Shown: positions 18,357 through 27,780, counted from the stretch's first letter. The stretch: 64,000 nucleotides of DNA from Bacillota bacterium (GCA_023433505.1 JAEZCO010000052.1:28136-92135); one strand, 5' to 3'. Program-made: numbers and translations. Notes: generated by a model not told the origin, from the sequence alone.

Positions 18357-20729
18357 TCATTCCTTTTGAATTAGTTTAATTTCCTTAGCTCTGCAGCAAG
18401 CCTTAATATCCCCTATGGTTTGTTTAAACAGCTCAGCATAGTTGGTATCGGGTTTAATAACAACCTCCTCTATTTCTGCCCTCATTGATAAAGCATTTTC
18501 CGACTTATACTTTCTTGTGTCCGCAATAATGCCTTTTAATTCTTCTCCAAACATAACCATTTCATAATCAATTGAAGTTACATTTTCCCAATAGAGTTTA
18601 TGCACTGAAATGCTGCCCTCATATGGTTTTAGAAATTCCCGGTAAATATATTCGGTAATATGCGGGACATAAACGGCATATAGCTTTAGTACATTAATGA
18701 TGCAATAATACAGTGCATGTTGTGCGGACTGGCGCTCCCTATATCCATGCACCTCAGGCTGATATAAACGTTCTTTAACAATTTCAAGGTAATAATCACA
18801 CAAGTCTTTCCAGAAGAAGTCGTCGACTTCATGTCTTGCCGCCCCAATTTCATACTGGTTCAGCAGCTTTGCCGCCTCAAATGTAGCCTGCCTGCAGCGT
18901 TCGATGATCCACCTGTCAACAGGCATTAAATCTATCTCAACACCAAGGTCAATATCAGACAAATGAGATATTGCAAATTTTGATGCATTCCATAGCTTCG
19001 TAACAAATCTCTTGGCAATCCCCAATTCTTCTACAGAGAAAAATGTATCCGTACCAAGCTTGGAATTGGCTGCCCAATATCTTATTACATCTGCAGAGTG
19101 ATTTTCAATCAGCGCAGACGGTGACAGTTCCGAATTATTCTTTGATTTACTGATTTTCTCTCCTTTTTTTGCAAGAACAAATCCGCAAATCATTACATCC
19201 TTCCAGGGTATTTCACCAGTATGGTAGAGACTTTTAACGATGGTATAAAATGCCCATGTACGGATAATTTCATGAGCCTGTGTTCTCATACTCATTGGCA
19301 GGAGCTTGCCGGACATGTCATTCTCCTCAGACCATTTTGCGTTTATTTGCGGTGTAACGGATGAAGTCGCCCATGTATCCAATACAGAACTCTCGGGTAT
19401 GAATTCGTTGCATCCGCAAAAACAAGGCTTATTGGGGGACGTTTCAAGAGGATTTACCGGCAGCGTCTCTTCCGTTGCAGGTATAACCTTACCACACTGT
19501 TTACAATACCATATGGGAATGGGAACACCAAAATAACGCTGCCGGGATATGCACCAGTCCCACTTGAGATTTTGAACCCATAAGGTATATCTGTTTTTCA
19601 TGGATGCAGGATACCAATTAATTTTATCCGCGGCATTCAAAAACCATTCTTTATTTGAAAGTATATCAATATACCATTGTTTTGATGGTATAATTTCTAT
19701 TTCTTTTCCGCACCGTTCGTGGGCTGCAACAGCATGCGTCATGTTTTTCGAGTCTGTAAGCATCCCACTATCTGAAAGGAGCCTGATGATTTGCTTTCTT
19801 GCCGCGTTGCCCTTCAGACCGCCAATAAACGGAACACTTTCATCAATAGTCCCATCCGGCAGAATTACTTTTCTATACGGCAGATTATGTGTTTGATACC
19901 ACTCAACATCCGTACTGTCACCGAAAGTGGCGCACATAACGACACCTGTACCTTTGTCAAGGCTAACCTTTGCATCGGACCGTATAGGAATGGGATAATT
20001 GTATAAGGGCACAATCGCGCTTTTACCAACATACTCCTTATACCTGTCATCCTCCGGATTTACAAATAAACAAACACACCCATAAAGCAATTCCGGTCTT
20101 GTTGTGGCAACAATTAGCTTTTCATCCTCCACCTTAAATTCAATATAATTAAACGTTGTGTCTTTATCGATCGTTTCTAATTCCGCCTGAGCTATTGACG
20201 TCTGGCATTCTGTACACCATAAAACCGGTGACTCTTTCATATAGGCCTTTCCAGCTTCCAATAGCCTAATAAAGGATTTTTGGGATATTCGTTGAACTCT
20301 GGGATTTATTGTTTCATACTGCAGCGACCAGTCGACGGAAAAACCCAAGCTCTGCCATAAGTCTTTAAACTCCTTTTCATATCTTGCAGTAGTAGTAATG
20401 CATTTCGTGATAAATTCACTTCTAGGCATGTTCTTAGCAGCAATACCCTCATCTTTTTCAACAAGCCTCTCCGTAGGGAGGCCATTATCGTCAAATCCAA
20501 ACGGATAAAAGACATTGTAGCCTTGCATACGCTTAAAACGTGCAATCATTTCCGCTTGTGTATAAGAAAATATGTGTCCGATGTGCAAACTGCCGCTCAC
20601 AGTCGGCGGCGGCGTATCAATTGAATAGATCTCATTTTGACAATCCGCATCAAAAGCATAAATACGATTCTCTTTCCAAAAGTTTTGCATCTCTTTTTCC
20701 ACTTGCTTAAAGTCATAGTTTTTCTGCAT
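18357..20729 (-). CDS. valS: Valine--tRNA ligase, compact type
   Basis: A 790-residue class I aminoacyl-tRNA synthetase that charges tRNA-Val with valine. Class I signatures are HIGH at residues 49-52 (SGSLHIGHIFSYTQ) and KISKSKNN in the second half. Between them lies the editing domain, with LIVATTRPELLYG and the DKGTGVVMCATFGDSTD region. An anticodon-binding helical domain closes the protein. It is about 90 residues shorter than the usual bacterial enzyme and appears to lack the long C-terminal coiled coil, resembling the archaeal-type ValRS found in some Firmicutes. An AGGAGGT site precedes the ATG. A T-box leader upstream predicts induction by uncharged tRNA-Val. Confidence 0.93.
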   Translation of the reverse strand: MQKNYDFKQVEKEMQNFWKENRIYAFDADCQNEIYSIDTPPPTVSGSLHIGHIFSYTQAEMIARFKRMQGYNVFYPFGFDDNGLPTERLVEKDEGIAAKNMPRSEFITKCITTTARYEKEFKDLWQSLGFSVDWSLQYETINPRVQRISQKSFIRLLEAGKAYMKESPVLWCTECQTSIAQAELETIDKDTTFNYIEFKVEDEKLIVATTRPELLYGCVCLFVNPEDDRYKEYVGKSAIVPLYNYPIPIRSDAKVSLDKGTGVVMCATFGDSTDVEWYQTHNLPYRKVILPDGTIDESVPFIGGLKGNAARKQIIRLLSDSGMLTDSKNMTHAVAAHERCGKEIEIIPSKQWYIDILSNKEWFLNAADKINWYPASMKNRYTLWVQNLKWDWCISRQRYFGVPIPIWYCKQCGKVIPATEETLPVNPLETSPNKPCFCGCNEFIPESSVLDTWATSSVTPQINAKWSEENDMSGKLLPMSMRTQAHEIIRTWAFYTIVKSLYHTGEIPWKDVMICGFVLAKKGEKISKSKNNSELSPSALIENHSADVIRYWAANSKLGTDTFFSVEELGIAKRFVTKLWNASKFAISHLSDIDLGVEIDLMPVDRWIIERCRQATFEAAKLLNQYEIGAARHEVDDFFWKDLCDYYLEIVKERLYQPEVHGYRERQSAQHALYYCIINVLKLYAVYVPHITEYIYREFLKPYEGSISVHKLYWENVTSIDYEMVMFGEELKGIIADTRKYKSENALSMRAEIEEVVIKPDTNYAELFKQTIGDIKACCRAKEIKLIQKE

Positions 20730-20760
20730 GGTAAATACCTCCTAAAATTTTACGAACACA

Positions 20761-21075
20761 AAACAAAAAATTCGCCTAAAGCTACTGTTTAGCTTAGGGC
20801 GAACTGTATGCGTCCGTGGTACCACCTAGATTCAGATATGACGATCTGCACTTTGTCAATACGGGATAGCTTCATCTTTCAAAATCATCCGATATCGCTT
20901 TCCTTTTAACGGTGGAAATTTCCGTTGAAGCCTACTAAGATTATCTCTTTTCAGTTCACAGCTCAAAGGCTACTTCCATACTTCCGTCACGAAGATTTTC
21001 ACCAACCATCTTCTCTCTATGCTTCGGGTGAGTATGTACTCCTCCTCGTCAACGCCATTTTGCTTATGTTCGTTT
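20761..21075 (-). promoter_or_regulatory. T-box riboswitch controlling valS
   Basis: The leader carries the T-box core TAGGTGGTACCACGG (near 20813-20828), whose bulge pairs with the free 3' end of uncharged tRNA. It is followed by a terminator stem, TTCGCCCTAAGCT against AGCTTTAGGCGAA, and a U-run (20761-20803). Upstream are Stem I-like elements (GACGAGGAGGAGTA and GATGGTTGGTGAAA). The specifier should be a valine codon, and a GTA occurs in GGAAGTAGCC, but I did not fold the stem to confirm it. The leader fills most of the gap between valS and the ferritin-like gene. Confidence 0.85.
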
Positions 21076-21080
21076 ATCCT

Positions 21081-21109
21081 ATAATAATTTATTATACACA
21101 ATTCGTCAA
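21081..21109 (-). promoter_or_regulatory. Promoter of the T-box-valS transcript
   Basis: TTGACG (21104-21109), a 17 bp spacer and TATTAT (21081-21086) on the minus strand, directly upstream of the T-box leader. Confidence 0.75.
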
Positions 21110-21194
21110 GGATCCTGCGCAAATTTTCCTGTTTCTGTAAACCTTTTTTTGCGGAAAGAACTTCAATATAGATTCCGTCCCCTCCCTTTAAGGG

Positions 21195-21413
21195 TCATCC
21201 GTCTTCTCCCTTTTCTGCATTTGCCATTTTTACAAAAGCCTCATAACGGTTGCGCAGTATTCTCTCATGATTTTCTTCATCGATCCTCAATTGCTCAAAA
21301 AATTTCTTAACCTTTGGATCCTCTGCCTTATCTGCTAAAGACTGATAATGTTTCTGGGCTTTAATCTCGTCTTCAATCGCTTCTAAAATGCCCTCCAGTA
21401 TTTGCTGCATCAC
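21195..21413 (-). CDS. Small ferritin-like (rubrerythrin-type) helical protein
   Basis: A 72-residue protein with two amphipathic helices carrying ferritin-like metal-ligand motifs: EDEIKAQKHYQSLADKA near residues 14-30 and EENHERIL near residues 46-53. It looks like a single helical hairpin, half of the four-helix bundle of rubrerythrin-like proteins, so it would need to dimerise to build a di-iron site. It may serve in oxidative stress or metal handling. It lies 50 bp after the PP2C-type phosphatase gene on the same strand and may be co-transcribed with it. Confidence 0.65.
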   Translation of the reverse strand: MMQQILEGILEAIEDEIKAQKHYQSLADKAEDPKVKKFFEQLRIDEENHERILRNRYEAFVKMANAEKGEDG

Positions 21414-21463
21414 ATTTCTCCTCCTGAAATAAAAATAAATAAGTTAAAATTGTACCTGCCGGC

Positions 21464-22609
21464 TCAATGCGGTAATAGTTTCACTACTACCAGAGTTATG
21501 TCATCTTTGATTTTCTCATATCTCAAGAAATCAGTAAAGTCCTCGCGTATTTTTCGGATAATATGCGGAGGTTTCAGGACATAAATTTCAGTAAACAGCT
21601 TCTTTAGCCGGTCTTCATAAAACTCGTACTCAACCCTTTGTTCCGGCAGTCCGTCCGACATAATCAGCATGGTCATTGTTGGGGACAATGCCAGGGACGA
21701 GTCCTCATACTTTAACAAGTCGGCGTCTATCGCTGTTGTAATCGGAAGGCCTGCATTATTCAGCTCTATTATATCCTCTTCATCCTTGACCAATAAAGGA
21801 CAAATATGCAGCCCCGCATTACAATAAGTCAATTCCTTTGTCTTTAAATCAAAAACGACGATGAAAAGGCAGACCAGATATTCGTCCGGGTACCCTTCCT
21901 TGATATATTGCTCGATAAAAAAATGCATGATTTCCTTCGGGGATAATAACTGTCCCGGCACATGCTTGAGCCTGAAAAAGCTTCTTATGGTATCCTTTAC
22001 ATAAATAGCCAGCATGGCGCTGTCCAATCCGTGCCCCGAAACATCGGCGATAAAGCACACATACTGTTCAAAATAATCCTCCAGCAGCCCATTGTCTACT
22101 TTAAACGCATCGAATAAATCCCCGCCGATTTCTTCCGCAGGAATATATAAGGATGCAAAGGAGATACTTTCCGTATCCGGAAGGCTCACCGGCAAAGAGC
22201 GTTTATGGATTTTAACGGCATTGGCTATTTCAACATCCAGCTTGTTTCGTATTCTTTCATATTCTACATATTTCTCATTGCCATAAATGTATATAAAATC
22301 ATTCTTCTGAGAGAGCTTGAGATGAAGTCTCAGAACACCGTGCCTGCCATTGAACAAAAACTCCGTCCAATGGGAAGACTTTTCGGATACACTGCTGATA
22401 AAGGCTCTTGCCTTCTCCATGTGAATGTCCGCAATGATATCTAAAAAACCTTTTTGCTTCAGCTCGGAATCCGTGTAACCTAAGTACGACTGTATGGCCT
22501 TATTGGAGAAAACTATTTGCCCGCCCGCATTACAAACCAGAATATGGTCGTCGATCATATCCATGATTGTTTCATTGATTTCCGTTGTATCAAAGTTTTT
22601 CTCCACCAA
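21464..22609 (-). CDS. PAS-domain PP2C-type (SpoIIE/RsbU-like) serine phosphatase
   Basis: A 381-residue cytoplasmic protein. A PAS domain is at residues ~10-120 (ILVCNAGGQIVFSNKAIQSY). A short linker helix follows, then a SpoIIE/RsbU-like PP2C domain from ~150 to the end. Metal-binding motifs are visible: PAEEIGGDLFDAF, then FIADVSGHGLDSAMLA, then LIMSDGLPEQ and DDITLVVVKL. Proteins of this kind dephosphorylate anti-anti-sigma factors in response to a signal bound by the PAS domain. No anti-sigma partner is encoded nearby. The start is TTG (22609) or the next codon, GTG (22606), both behind GGAGGA. Confidence 0.85.
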   Translation of the reverse strand: MVEKNFDTTEINETIMDMIDDHILVCNAGGQIVFSNKAIQSYLGYTDSELKQKGFLDIIADIHMEKARAFISSVSEKSSHWTEFLFNGRHGVLRLHLKLSQKNDFIYIYGNEKYVEYERIRNKLDVEIANAVKIHKRSLPVSLPDTESISFASLYIPAEEIGGDLFDAFKVDNGLLEDYFEQYVCFIADVSGHGLDSAMLAIYVKDTIRSFFRLKHVPGQLLSPKEIMHFFIEQYIKEGYPDEYLVCLFIVVFDLKTKELTYCNAGLHICPLLVKDEEDIIELNNAGLPITTAIDADLLKYEDSSLALSPTMTMLIMSDGLPEQRVEYEFYEDRLKKLFTEIYVLKPPHIIRKIREDFTDFLRYEKIKDDITLVVVKLLPH

Positions 22610-22816
22610 TATTTTCCTCCGATTTTGCTATGTCCGGATTGCCAATGCTTTATTATATCACATTCCAATCCACGCGTCCCATGCGGAAGGCAACCCCCGT
22701 CTTTCCAGACTACATTTATTATAGCATAAATACTTCTGATCACCTATGGGGAGAACATATTTTTGCATAAAGCTACACAAAATTTACTGCTATTTCAGTC
22801 CATTACGAAATAACGC

Positions 22817-24211
22817 TTAAAAATAGCGGTGTCTCTCCATAAAATCACGCAATATCCCAAGGTTTTGTCGAATTTCCTCAGGTTCCAGATGTCCGTATCC
22901 GATTAGAAGCTTGCTTTGATGTCTCTCCTTAATGATGCAGTGACGTTCGGCAGGAGTTATATAAATGCCGTTTTGGAGGCACATTTTTGCAAAGGCCTCG
23001 TCAAACCTCTTCCCCGTAAAGTCTATGGCGACATGCAGTCCGGCAGCGTCGCCATAGGGAGCCCATTCACTGCCGAAGGCCTCTTTGAGGGATTCCAGCA
23101 ATGCATGCCGCCGTTGTCCGTATATCCTGCGCATTTTCTGTATATGCCTGTCTATTTTTCGTGTCCTCATAAATTCGGCCAATGCGGCCTGCTCGAAGAT
23201 CGGATTCTGGACATCCGTATAGGTCCGCAGAGCGCTCCATTTCCTGTGCAATGGTTCCGGCAAAACGACATAGCCGATTCTAAGGGCAGGGAAAAGGGAT
23301 TTACTGAAAGTTCCGACGTAAACTACATTTTGCTTATCCATTGCATACAAGGGTGCAATAGGCTCTCCGCCATACCTGAATTCACTGTCATAGTCGTCCT
23401 CAATAATGTACGCCCCGTTTTCTTTTGCGAAACGGACAAGTTCAACCCTCCTCGCTGCTGGAAGGACCCCGCCCATAGGAAATTGATGCGAGGGTGTTAC
23501 ATAGAGAGCACAGGCATCTTTACCTTGCAAGTACTGCGTCATCATCCCCTGCTCATCGACCGGTACGGGCTCGATGAGGCAGCCCATGTTCAGGAAGGCC
23601 TGAAGCATGCCGCTGTGGCACGGGTCTTCCACCAAAATCTTCTTGCCGTTTCCGCACAGCAGCGCAGCCAGTATATGCAGTGCTTGGGTGGCACCTGAGG
23701 TTATATATATATCCTCCGCCTCCACCTTAAGACCACGGCTTCTGAAAAGCCATGCGGCTATTTCCCTTCTCAGCAGGGGGAATCCTTGCGGTCCGGTATA
23801 CCCATAGAGCTCAATGGGTATCTCTGCAGAAACCTTACTCATCATCTGCCGCCATAAAAATTGAGGGAACTGCCGTAAATCCGGCCGACCCGTCCGGAAA
23901 TCCGCCTTTATCGCATATTCCGGCGAAGGCTTCTCACGAGGCATAACCTGTCCGCTCTTATTCACGGACACACCTTCCGCCACTCGTGTTGCGGCCCCCT
24001 GGCGGTTTATGACGAAGCCTTCAGCAATCAGCATTTCATAGGCTTCTCCGGCGGTATTGCGGGAAACGCCCAGGGCCTTTGCCAGCTCCCGGGTGGAAGG
24101 CAATTCATCCCTTGCTTTCAGCTGTCCGGCCATAATTTGTTCTTTTAATTGTGCATAAATTTGCCGTTTAAGCGGTTGTTCGCTTTTCCGTTCTAGTATA
24201 ATCCCCCACAT
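22817..24211 (-). CDS. MocR/PdxR-family transcriptional regulator (GntR HTH + aminotransferase fold)
   Basis: A 464-residue chimeric regulator. An N-terminal GntR winged helix is at residues ~10-75 (ARDELPSTRELAKALGVSRN). It is followed by a class I aminotransferase-like domain with PLP signatures: EDDYDSEFRYGGEPIAPLY, and the Schiff-base lysine in GTFSKSLFPALRIGY. MocR proteins sense PLP or amino-acid-derived ligands. The gene is divergent from an EamA exporter, a frequent pairing that suggests it controls that exporter. The ATG lies after GGAGA. ACTGG/CCAGT elements in the shared gap are candidate operators. Confidence 0.9.
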   Translation of the reverse strand: MWGIILERKSEQPLKRQIYAQLKEQIMAGQLKARDELPSTRELAKALGVSRNTAGEAYEMLIAEGFVINRQGAATRVAEGVSVNKSGQVMPREKPSPEYAIKADFRTGRPDLRQFPQFLWRQMMSKVSAEIPIELYGYTGPQGFPLLRREIAAWLFRSRGLKVEAEDIYITSGATQALHILAALLCGNGKKILVEDPCHSGMLQAFLNMGCLIEPVPVDEQGMMTQYLQGKDACALYVTPSHQFPMGGVLPAARRVELVRFAKENGAYIIEDDYDSEFRYGGEPIAPLYAMDKQNVVYVGTFSKSLFPALRIGYVVLPEPLHRKWSALRTYTDVQNPIFEQAALAEFMRTRKIDRHIQKMRRIYGQRRHALLESLKEAFGSEWAPYGDAAGLHVAIDFTGKRFDEAFAKMCLQNGIYITPAERHCIIKERHQSKLLIGYGHLEPEEIRQNLGILRDFMERHRYF

Positions 24212-24221
24212 ACTGTCTCCA

Positions 24222-24270
24222 ACTGGTCCAGTATAGCCTTTGTCATACTGGCACTTTAATAATACCAGTC
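24222..24270. promoter_or_regulatory. Candidate MocR operators between regulator and exporter
   Basis: The divergent gap holds the palindrome ACTGGTCCAGT (24222-24232). It is followed by ATACTGG around 24244 and CCAGT near 24266, an inverted pair. Repeated CTGG-type boxes are typical of MocR binding regions, and these sit where both promoters must lie. Confidence 0.5.
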
Positions 24271-24315
24271 CTCCTGTTAATATTATCTTGCCAAGAGGAA
24301 TAAAGCAAGGTCTCT

Positions 24316-25323
24316 ATGGAAAAGCGAAGGTATGGATTGAGGTATCTGAACATGAACAAATGGAAAGGACCCGTTTTTTTATTTTTAGCGTTTTCGCTGG
24401 CGGGAACAAGCGTCATCTCAGCAAGGCTTGTTTCGGGAAGACTCGGTTTATTTACCATTGCAGCCACGAGTCTGCTGCTTGCCTGCCTCTTTTTGTTTCC
24501 CGTCTGCGGCAAAAGGCTGCTTGAAACCCTGCGGTTACTGTCTGCCAGGGACATTCTCTATCTTGGTTTTCAAGCGGTGTTCGGTATTTTTCTGTTCCGC
24601 ATATTTCTGCTAAACGGACTGCTCTTGACCAGCGCTGTGGAAGCAGGCATCTTGACGGGTGCAACGCCGGCAATCACAGCGGTCTTGGCGCTGGCACTAT
24701 TAAGAGAGCCAGTCAGTGCCAAAGCCCTTGCTGGGATCATTGCCACGGTGACTGGCATCATGGTGCTGCAAGGACTGCTTACTTCCATAGGCGGCATTTT
24801 TTCTTTAAAGCATCTTTACGGAAATTTGCTGGTACTCTGTGCGGCAGCGAGCGAATCCGCCTTCAATGTTATTTCTCGAGCCTTCGCCGCTAAAGCCGGG
24901 ACAAATAAAAAGCAGGCAATCCCTCCGCTGGTACAGACTGCACTGGTGTCGGCAATTGCATTCTTTTTATGCCTTATTCCGGCGCTTTTTGAAGCTCCGG
25001 TTCAGAAGCTGGGAGAAATCGGCCTGAAAGGATGGATAGCACTGCTATGGTATGGCTTCTTTGTCACAGCACTGGCGTTTTTGTTCTGGTATTCCGGTAT
25101 CAAAGAATGCGGCGCTTTAACTGCCGCGGCTTTTTCTGGCATGATGCCATTTACGGCAATGGTCCTATCTGTAATCGTCTTGGGCGAACATGCCAGTTGG
25201 CAGCAATGGCTAGGCGGCATGCTGGTATTATCAGGTATGCTTCTGATCGGTGCCGCCAAGACTCCTGCCGGGACGAAAAACCCTGCGGGAGTCATGGACC
25301 GGGCACCAGATACAAATTTATAA
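24316..25323 (+). CDS. EamA/DMT-family transporter
   Basis: A 335-residue membrane protein with about ten hydrophobic helices arranged as two EamA repeats (roughly residues 15-150 and 175-315). The motif TSAVEAGILTGATPAITAVLALALLRE closes the first half (only partly quoted: ATPAITAVLALALLRE). The family exports metabolites or amino acids. Divergence from a MocR regulator suggests export of an amino acid or vitamin-B6-related compound, which is inference. The ATG at 24316 has AAGG upstream. An internal ATG at 24352 with GAGG would also fit and would place the first helix nearer the terminus. Confidence 0.85.
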   Translation: MEKRRYGLRYLNMNKWKGPVFLFLAFSLAGTSVISARLVSGRLGLFTIAATSLLLACLFLFPVCGKRLLETLRLLSARDILYLGFQAVFGIFLFRIFLLNGLLLTSAVEAGILTGATPAITAVLALALLREPVSAKALAGIIATVTGIMVLQGLLTSIGGIFSLKHLYGNLLVLCAAASESAFNVISRAFAAKAGTNKKQAIPPLVQTALVSAIAFFLCLIPALFEAPVQKLGEIGLKGWIALLWYGFFVTALAFLFWYSGIKECGALTAAAFSGMMPFTAMVLSVIVLGEHASWQQWLGGMLVLSGMLLIGAAKTPAGTKNPAGVMDRAPDTNL

Positions 25324-25710
25324 TGATATTATGATTGTGTATAGCCCTCTCCTTTGCCAAAATGTATAGATGCACCAGGAAATCACTCACAATGGTTTTA
25401 ATTATGAACTATAACATACCTGTACGAAATGGGCAGGGTGCATAGGGAAGCAACTACCGTATAGCAAAAATGAGATAGATAGTCAACAGATGGTAAGATG
25501 TATTCAAAGGGAAACATAGAGTGAACAAGAAATAATAGTGCCAACTTACTAAACGTAAATATTTATAGACAGCAAGCAGTATTTAACTCAATATTTTTAA
25601 TTAATATGCCATACTTTTATTTCACAATGTTACTATTTGTTTGATTTTCTTACGTATAGTTGATTTTTATTTTGATTATGTTACTATTAGTACAAAGGAG
25701 GGGGGGATTT
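25324..25710. other. 387 bp AT-rich intergenic region
   Basis: No coding frame or RNA gene is visible. A direct repeat ATGTTACTATT occurs at 25627-25637 and 25678-25688, 51 bp apart, directly before the Lrp-type regulator. It may be part of that regulator's own binding region. A weak TTGATT and TACTAT pair overlaps the second copy. Confidence 0.4.
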
Positions 25711-26184
25711 GTGGACGATATAGATTTGAGAATTCTAAGGATTCTCGCTGCAAATGGACGCGAAACTCATGAGAACATTGGAAAAACGCTAAATTTGTCC
25801 AGACCTGCTGTTCATCAAAGGGTCAAAAAACTTGAAGAAACGGGATTAATCAAAGACTATCACGCATCAGTTGATTGGGGTAAATTAGGTCAGACTATAA
25901 ATGTTCTAATTTATCTTAAAATTAATGCAGTAATTTTTCAAGACATCATAAATGATATAATTAAAATCACTGTGGACGACACATATTTGGAAGAATGCCA
26001 TAGACTCGCTGGCGAATGGTGTATAATGCTCAAAATTAGAACCATCTCGCCTGAAAACCTAACCAGTTATATTGACCAGTTATTAAAGGTAAACGGCATA
26101 TTAGGAACTTCAACAACTTTCATTTTATCCACGATAGCTATACCAAAACAGAAGGTAGAGATTATTAAGAACAGTAATATGTAA
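25711..26184 (+). CDS. Lrp/AsnC-family transcriptional regulator
   Basis: A 157-residue regulator. The N-terminal AsnC helix-turn-helix (DDIDLRILRILAANGRETHE, then LNLSRPAVHQRVKKLEETG) is followed by a ligand-binding RAM-like alpha/beta domain. The start is GTG at 25711, placed 5 bases after a very strong AAAGGAGGGGGG site. In-frame codons at 25660 onward lie upstream of that site and are rejected. Lrp-type proteins sense amino acids as oligomers. The next gene, 31 bp downstream, encodes a NIPSNAP protein and is likely co-transcribed. Confidence 0.88.
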   Translation: MDDIDLRILRILAANGRETHENIGKTLNLSRPAVHQRVKKLEETGLIKDYHASVDWGKLGQTINVLIYLKINAVIFQDIINDIIKITVDDTYLEECHRLAGEWCIMLKIRTISPENLTSYIDQLLKVNGILGTSTTFILSTIAIPKQKVEIIKNSNM

Positions 26185-26215
26185 CAGAAAGCTATAAAAA
26201 GTTTGAGGTGCAATA

Positions 26216-26521
26216 ATGATTACTTGTTATCTAAAATACGTAATTGATCCGTACAAAACAGAAGAATTTGAGGAATATGGGAAAACATGGATAAGACTTG
26301 TAAATCATATGGGTGGAACACATCATGGATATTTTATGCCATATGAGGGGGCCAATAATATTGCCTACGCTTTATTTAGCTTCCCCAGTCTAACTAAATA
26401 TGAAGAATATCGTCAGCAAATCAATACAGATCAGGATTGTAAAAAGGCATTAGAATATGCCAAAAAGACAAAATGTATTATTAGCTATGAACGGAGTTTC
26501 ATGCGTCCTGTTTTTAAGTAA
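26216..26521 (+). CDS. NIPSNAP-family small protein
   Basis: A 101-residue ferredoxin-like alpha/beta-barrel protein of the NIPSNAP type, recognised by ITCYLKYVIDPYKTEEFEEY at the N-terminus and the GGTHHGYFMPYEGANNIAYAL segment (here given as GGTHHGYFMPYEG). Its function is unknown. The family may be related to small dimeric monooxygenases. GAGGTG precedes the ATG. It follows the Lrp-type regulator closely on the same strand and is a plausible target of it. Confidence 0.8.
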   Translation: MITCYLKYVIDPYKTEEFEEYGKTWIRLVNHMGGTHHGYFMPYEGANNIAYALFSFPSLTKYEEYRQQINTDQDCKKALEYAKKTKCIISYERSFMRPVFK

Positions 26522-26695
26522 TCTTGTTTATTTATATAAAATAAAACCCGATTGAAAACTGCTGTGTAAGCTGATTCAATTTGGATAAACACAAACAGCC
26601 ACGTGCGGTTTTGAATCTAAATTCAAAGCCGCCGCGCCTTTTTAAAAAAAAATCGTGGAGGGCTTAATAACTACGCCTTTTTATAAAACAGTACT

Positions 26696-26735
26696 GCGGC
26701 TTTGGGATAGGAGGTTTCCATATACCCGAAGCCGC
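26696..26735. repeat. Large intergenic inverted repeat
   Basis: GCGGCTTTGGG (26696-26706) pairs with CCCGAAGCCGC (26725-26735), and the loop itself contains GGAGG/TTTCC. No U-run follows on either strand. It lies in the 292 bp convergent gap between the NIPSNAP gene and cysE. A second small palindrome (TTAGGAC/GTCCTAA) is near 26790. It may be a factor-dependent terminator or a remnant of a palindromic element. Confidence 0.5.
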
Positions 26736-26813
26736 TTTCTCTTGTCTGTGAGGAGCCGCCGCCCGCCCTGAGTTTGTTTGCTTCCTTTAGGACACTGTCC
26801 TAACCATCCGGGT

Positions 26814-27761
26814 TTATATTACCCAATCAAATATGTCTTCCTGTTTCTGTTCCTGATGCATGCTGTCTTTAAAAAGCAGTTCGGGATTCTTAATGCTCAC
26901 CTTTGTTCCGCCGGGTACTGACTTTGTAATAAATGCATTGCTTCCGATGACTACATTACTCCCGATGACGGTTTCCCCTCCCAGGATCGAAGCGCCGGAA
27001 TATACTGTAACTCCATCTTCCAGGGTGGGATGTCTTTTAACTCCCCTGAGCGACTGCCCGCCTCTTGTTGACAAGGCACCCAGCGTTACACCCTGATATA
27101 ATTTCACATTGTTCTTGATAGCCGTCGTCTCTCCGATAACCACACCCGTACCGTGGTCAATAAAAAAGTACTTCCCGATTTCAGCGCCGGGGTGGATGTC
27201 AATTCCGGTAATATTATGCGAATATTCACTTAAAATCCGGGGAATCAAAGGAACGGAGAGTTTATAAAGCTCATGAGCCAGCCGATGAATGCTTAAGGCA
27301 AAAATACCCGGATAGGAAAAAATTATTTCATCCATGCTTGTGGCCGCAGGATCACCGTCAAATGCAGCCTGCACATCGGTGGCGACATATTCTCTTATTG
27401 TGGGGATTCTTTGCAAAAATTCGAAGCATATCCTGTTGGCCTTTTCCTTTAAAGTATTGTCGTTAAAATCGTCCTGCCGGCTGGTTTGATGCCTGAAAGC
27501 AAAACACATCTGTTCGCTTAACGATTCATAAATGGTGGTTATCAGCTCTCCGATATGATATTCGCCGGTTTCTCCCTCAAAATTCTTTTTCCCGAAATAG
27601 CCGGGAAACAGGAGAATTCTCAATTGTTTGGCCAGCTGGATGATTGTCTCCCGGTTCGGCAAAGGCCCCGAATCCTGAGGTATAATATTTTGCTGCTGCC
27701 TGTAGCTTGAAGCCATGATTGAAACTAGCTGACCAATCTTATTTTTTTGATCGCCCCACAT
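26814..27761 (-). CDS. cysE: Serine O-acetyltransferase
   Basis: A 315-residue enzyme that transfers an acetyl group from acetyl-CoA to L-serine, giving O-acetylserine for cysteine synthesis. The left-handed beta-helix of hexapeptide repeats is clear from about residue 190: GIDIHPGAEIGKYFFIDHGT, then GVVIGETTAIKNNVKLYQGV, and later GASILGGETVIGSNVVIGSN. The helical N-terminal region is long, as in the plant/EpsC-like group. An AAGGAG site precedes the ATG. It lies 19 bp after the end of... no same-strand partner is required, but the DUF1801 gene is 19 bp upstream and may share its transcript. Confidence 0.88.
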   Translation of the reverse strand: MWGDQKNKIGQLVSIMASSYRQQQNIIPQDSGPLPNRETIIQLAKQLRILLFPGYFGKKNFEGETGEYHIGELITTIYESLSEQMCFAFRHQTSRQDDFNDNTLKEKANRICFEFLQRIPTIREYVATDVQAAFDGDPAATSMDEIIFSYPGIFALSIHRLAHELYKLSVPLIPRILSEYSHNITGIDIHPGAEIGKYFFIDHGTGVVIGETTAIKNNVKLYQGVTLGALSTRGGQSLRGVKRHPTLEDGVTVYSGASILGGETVIGSNVVIGSNAFITKSVPGGTKVSIKNPELLFKDSMHQEQKQEDIFDWVI

Positions 27762-27780
27762 ATTTGCATCTCCTTTTTTC

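Noticed and set aside
22916..23698. Plus-strand 260-codon frame inside the MocR regulator.
   Set aside because: It is antisense to a clear GntR-aminotransferase protein and has no ribosome site or motif of its own.
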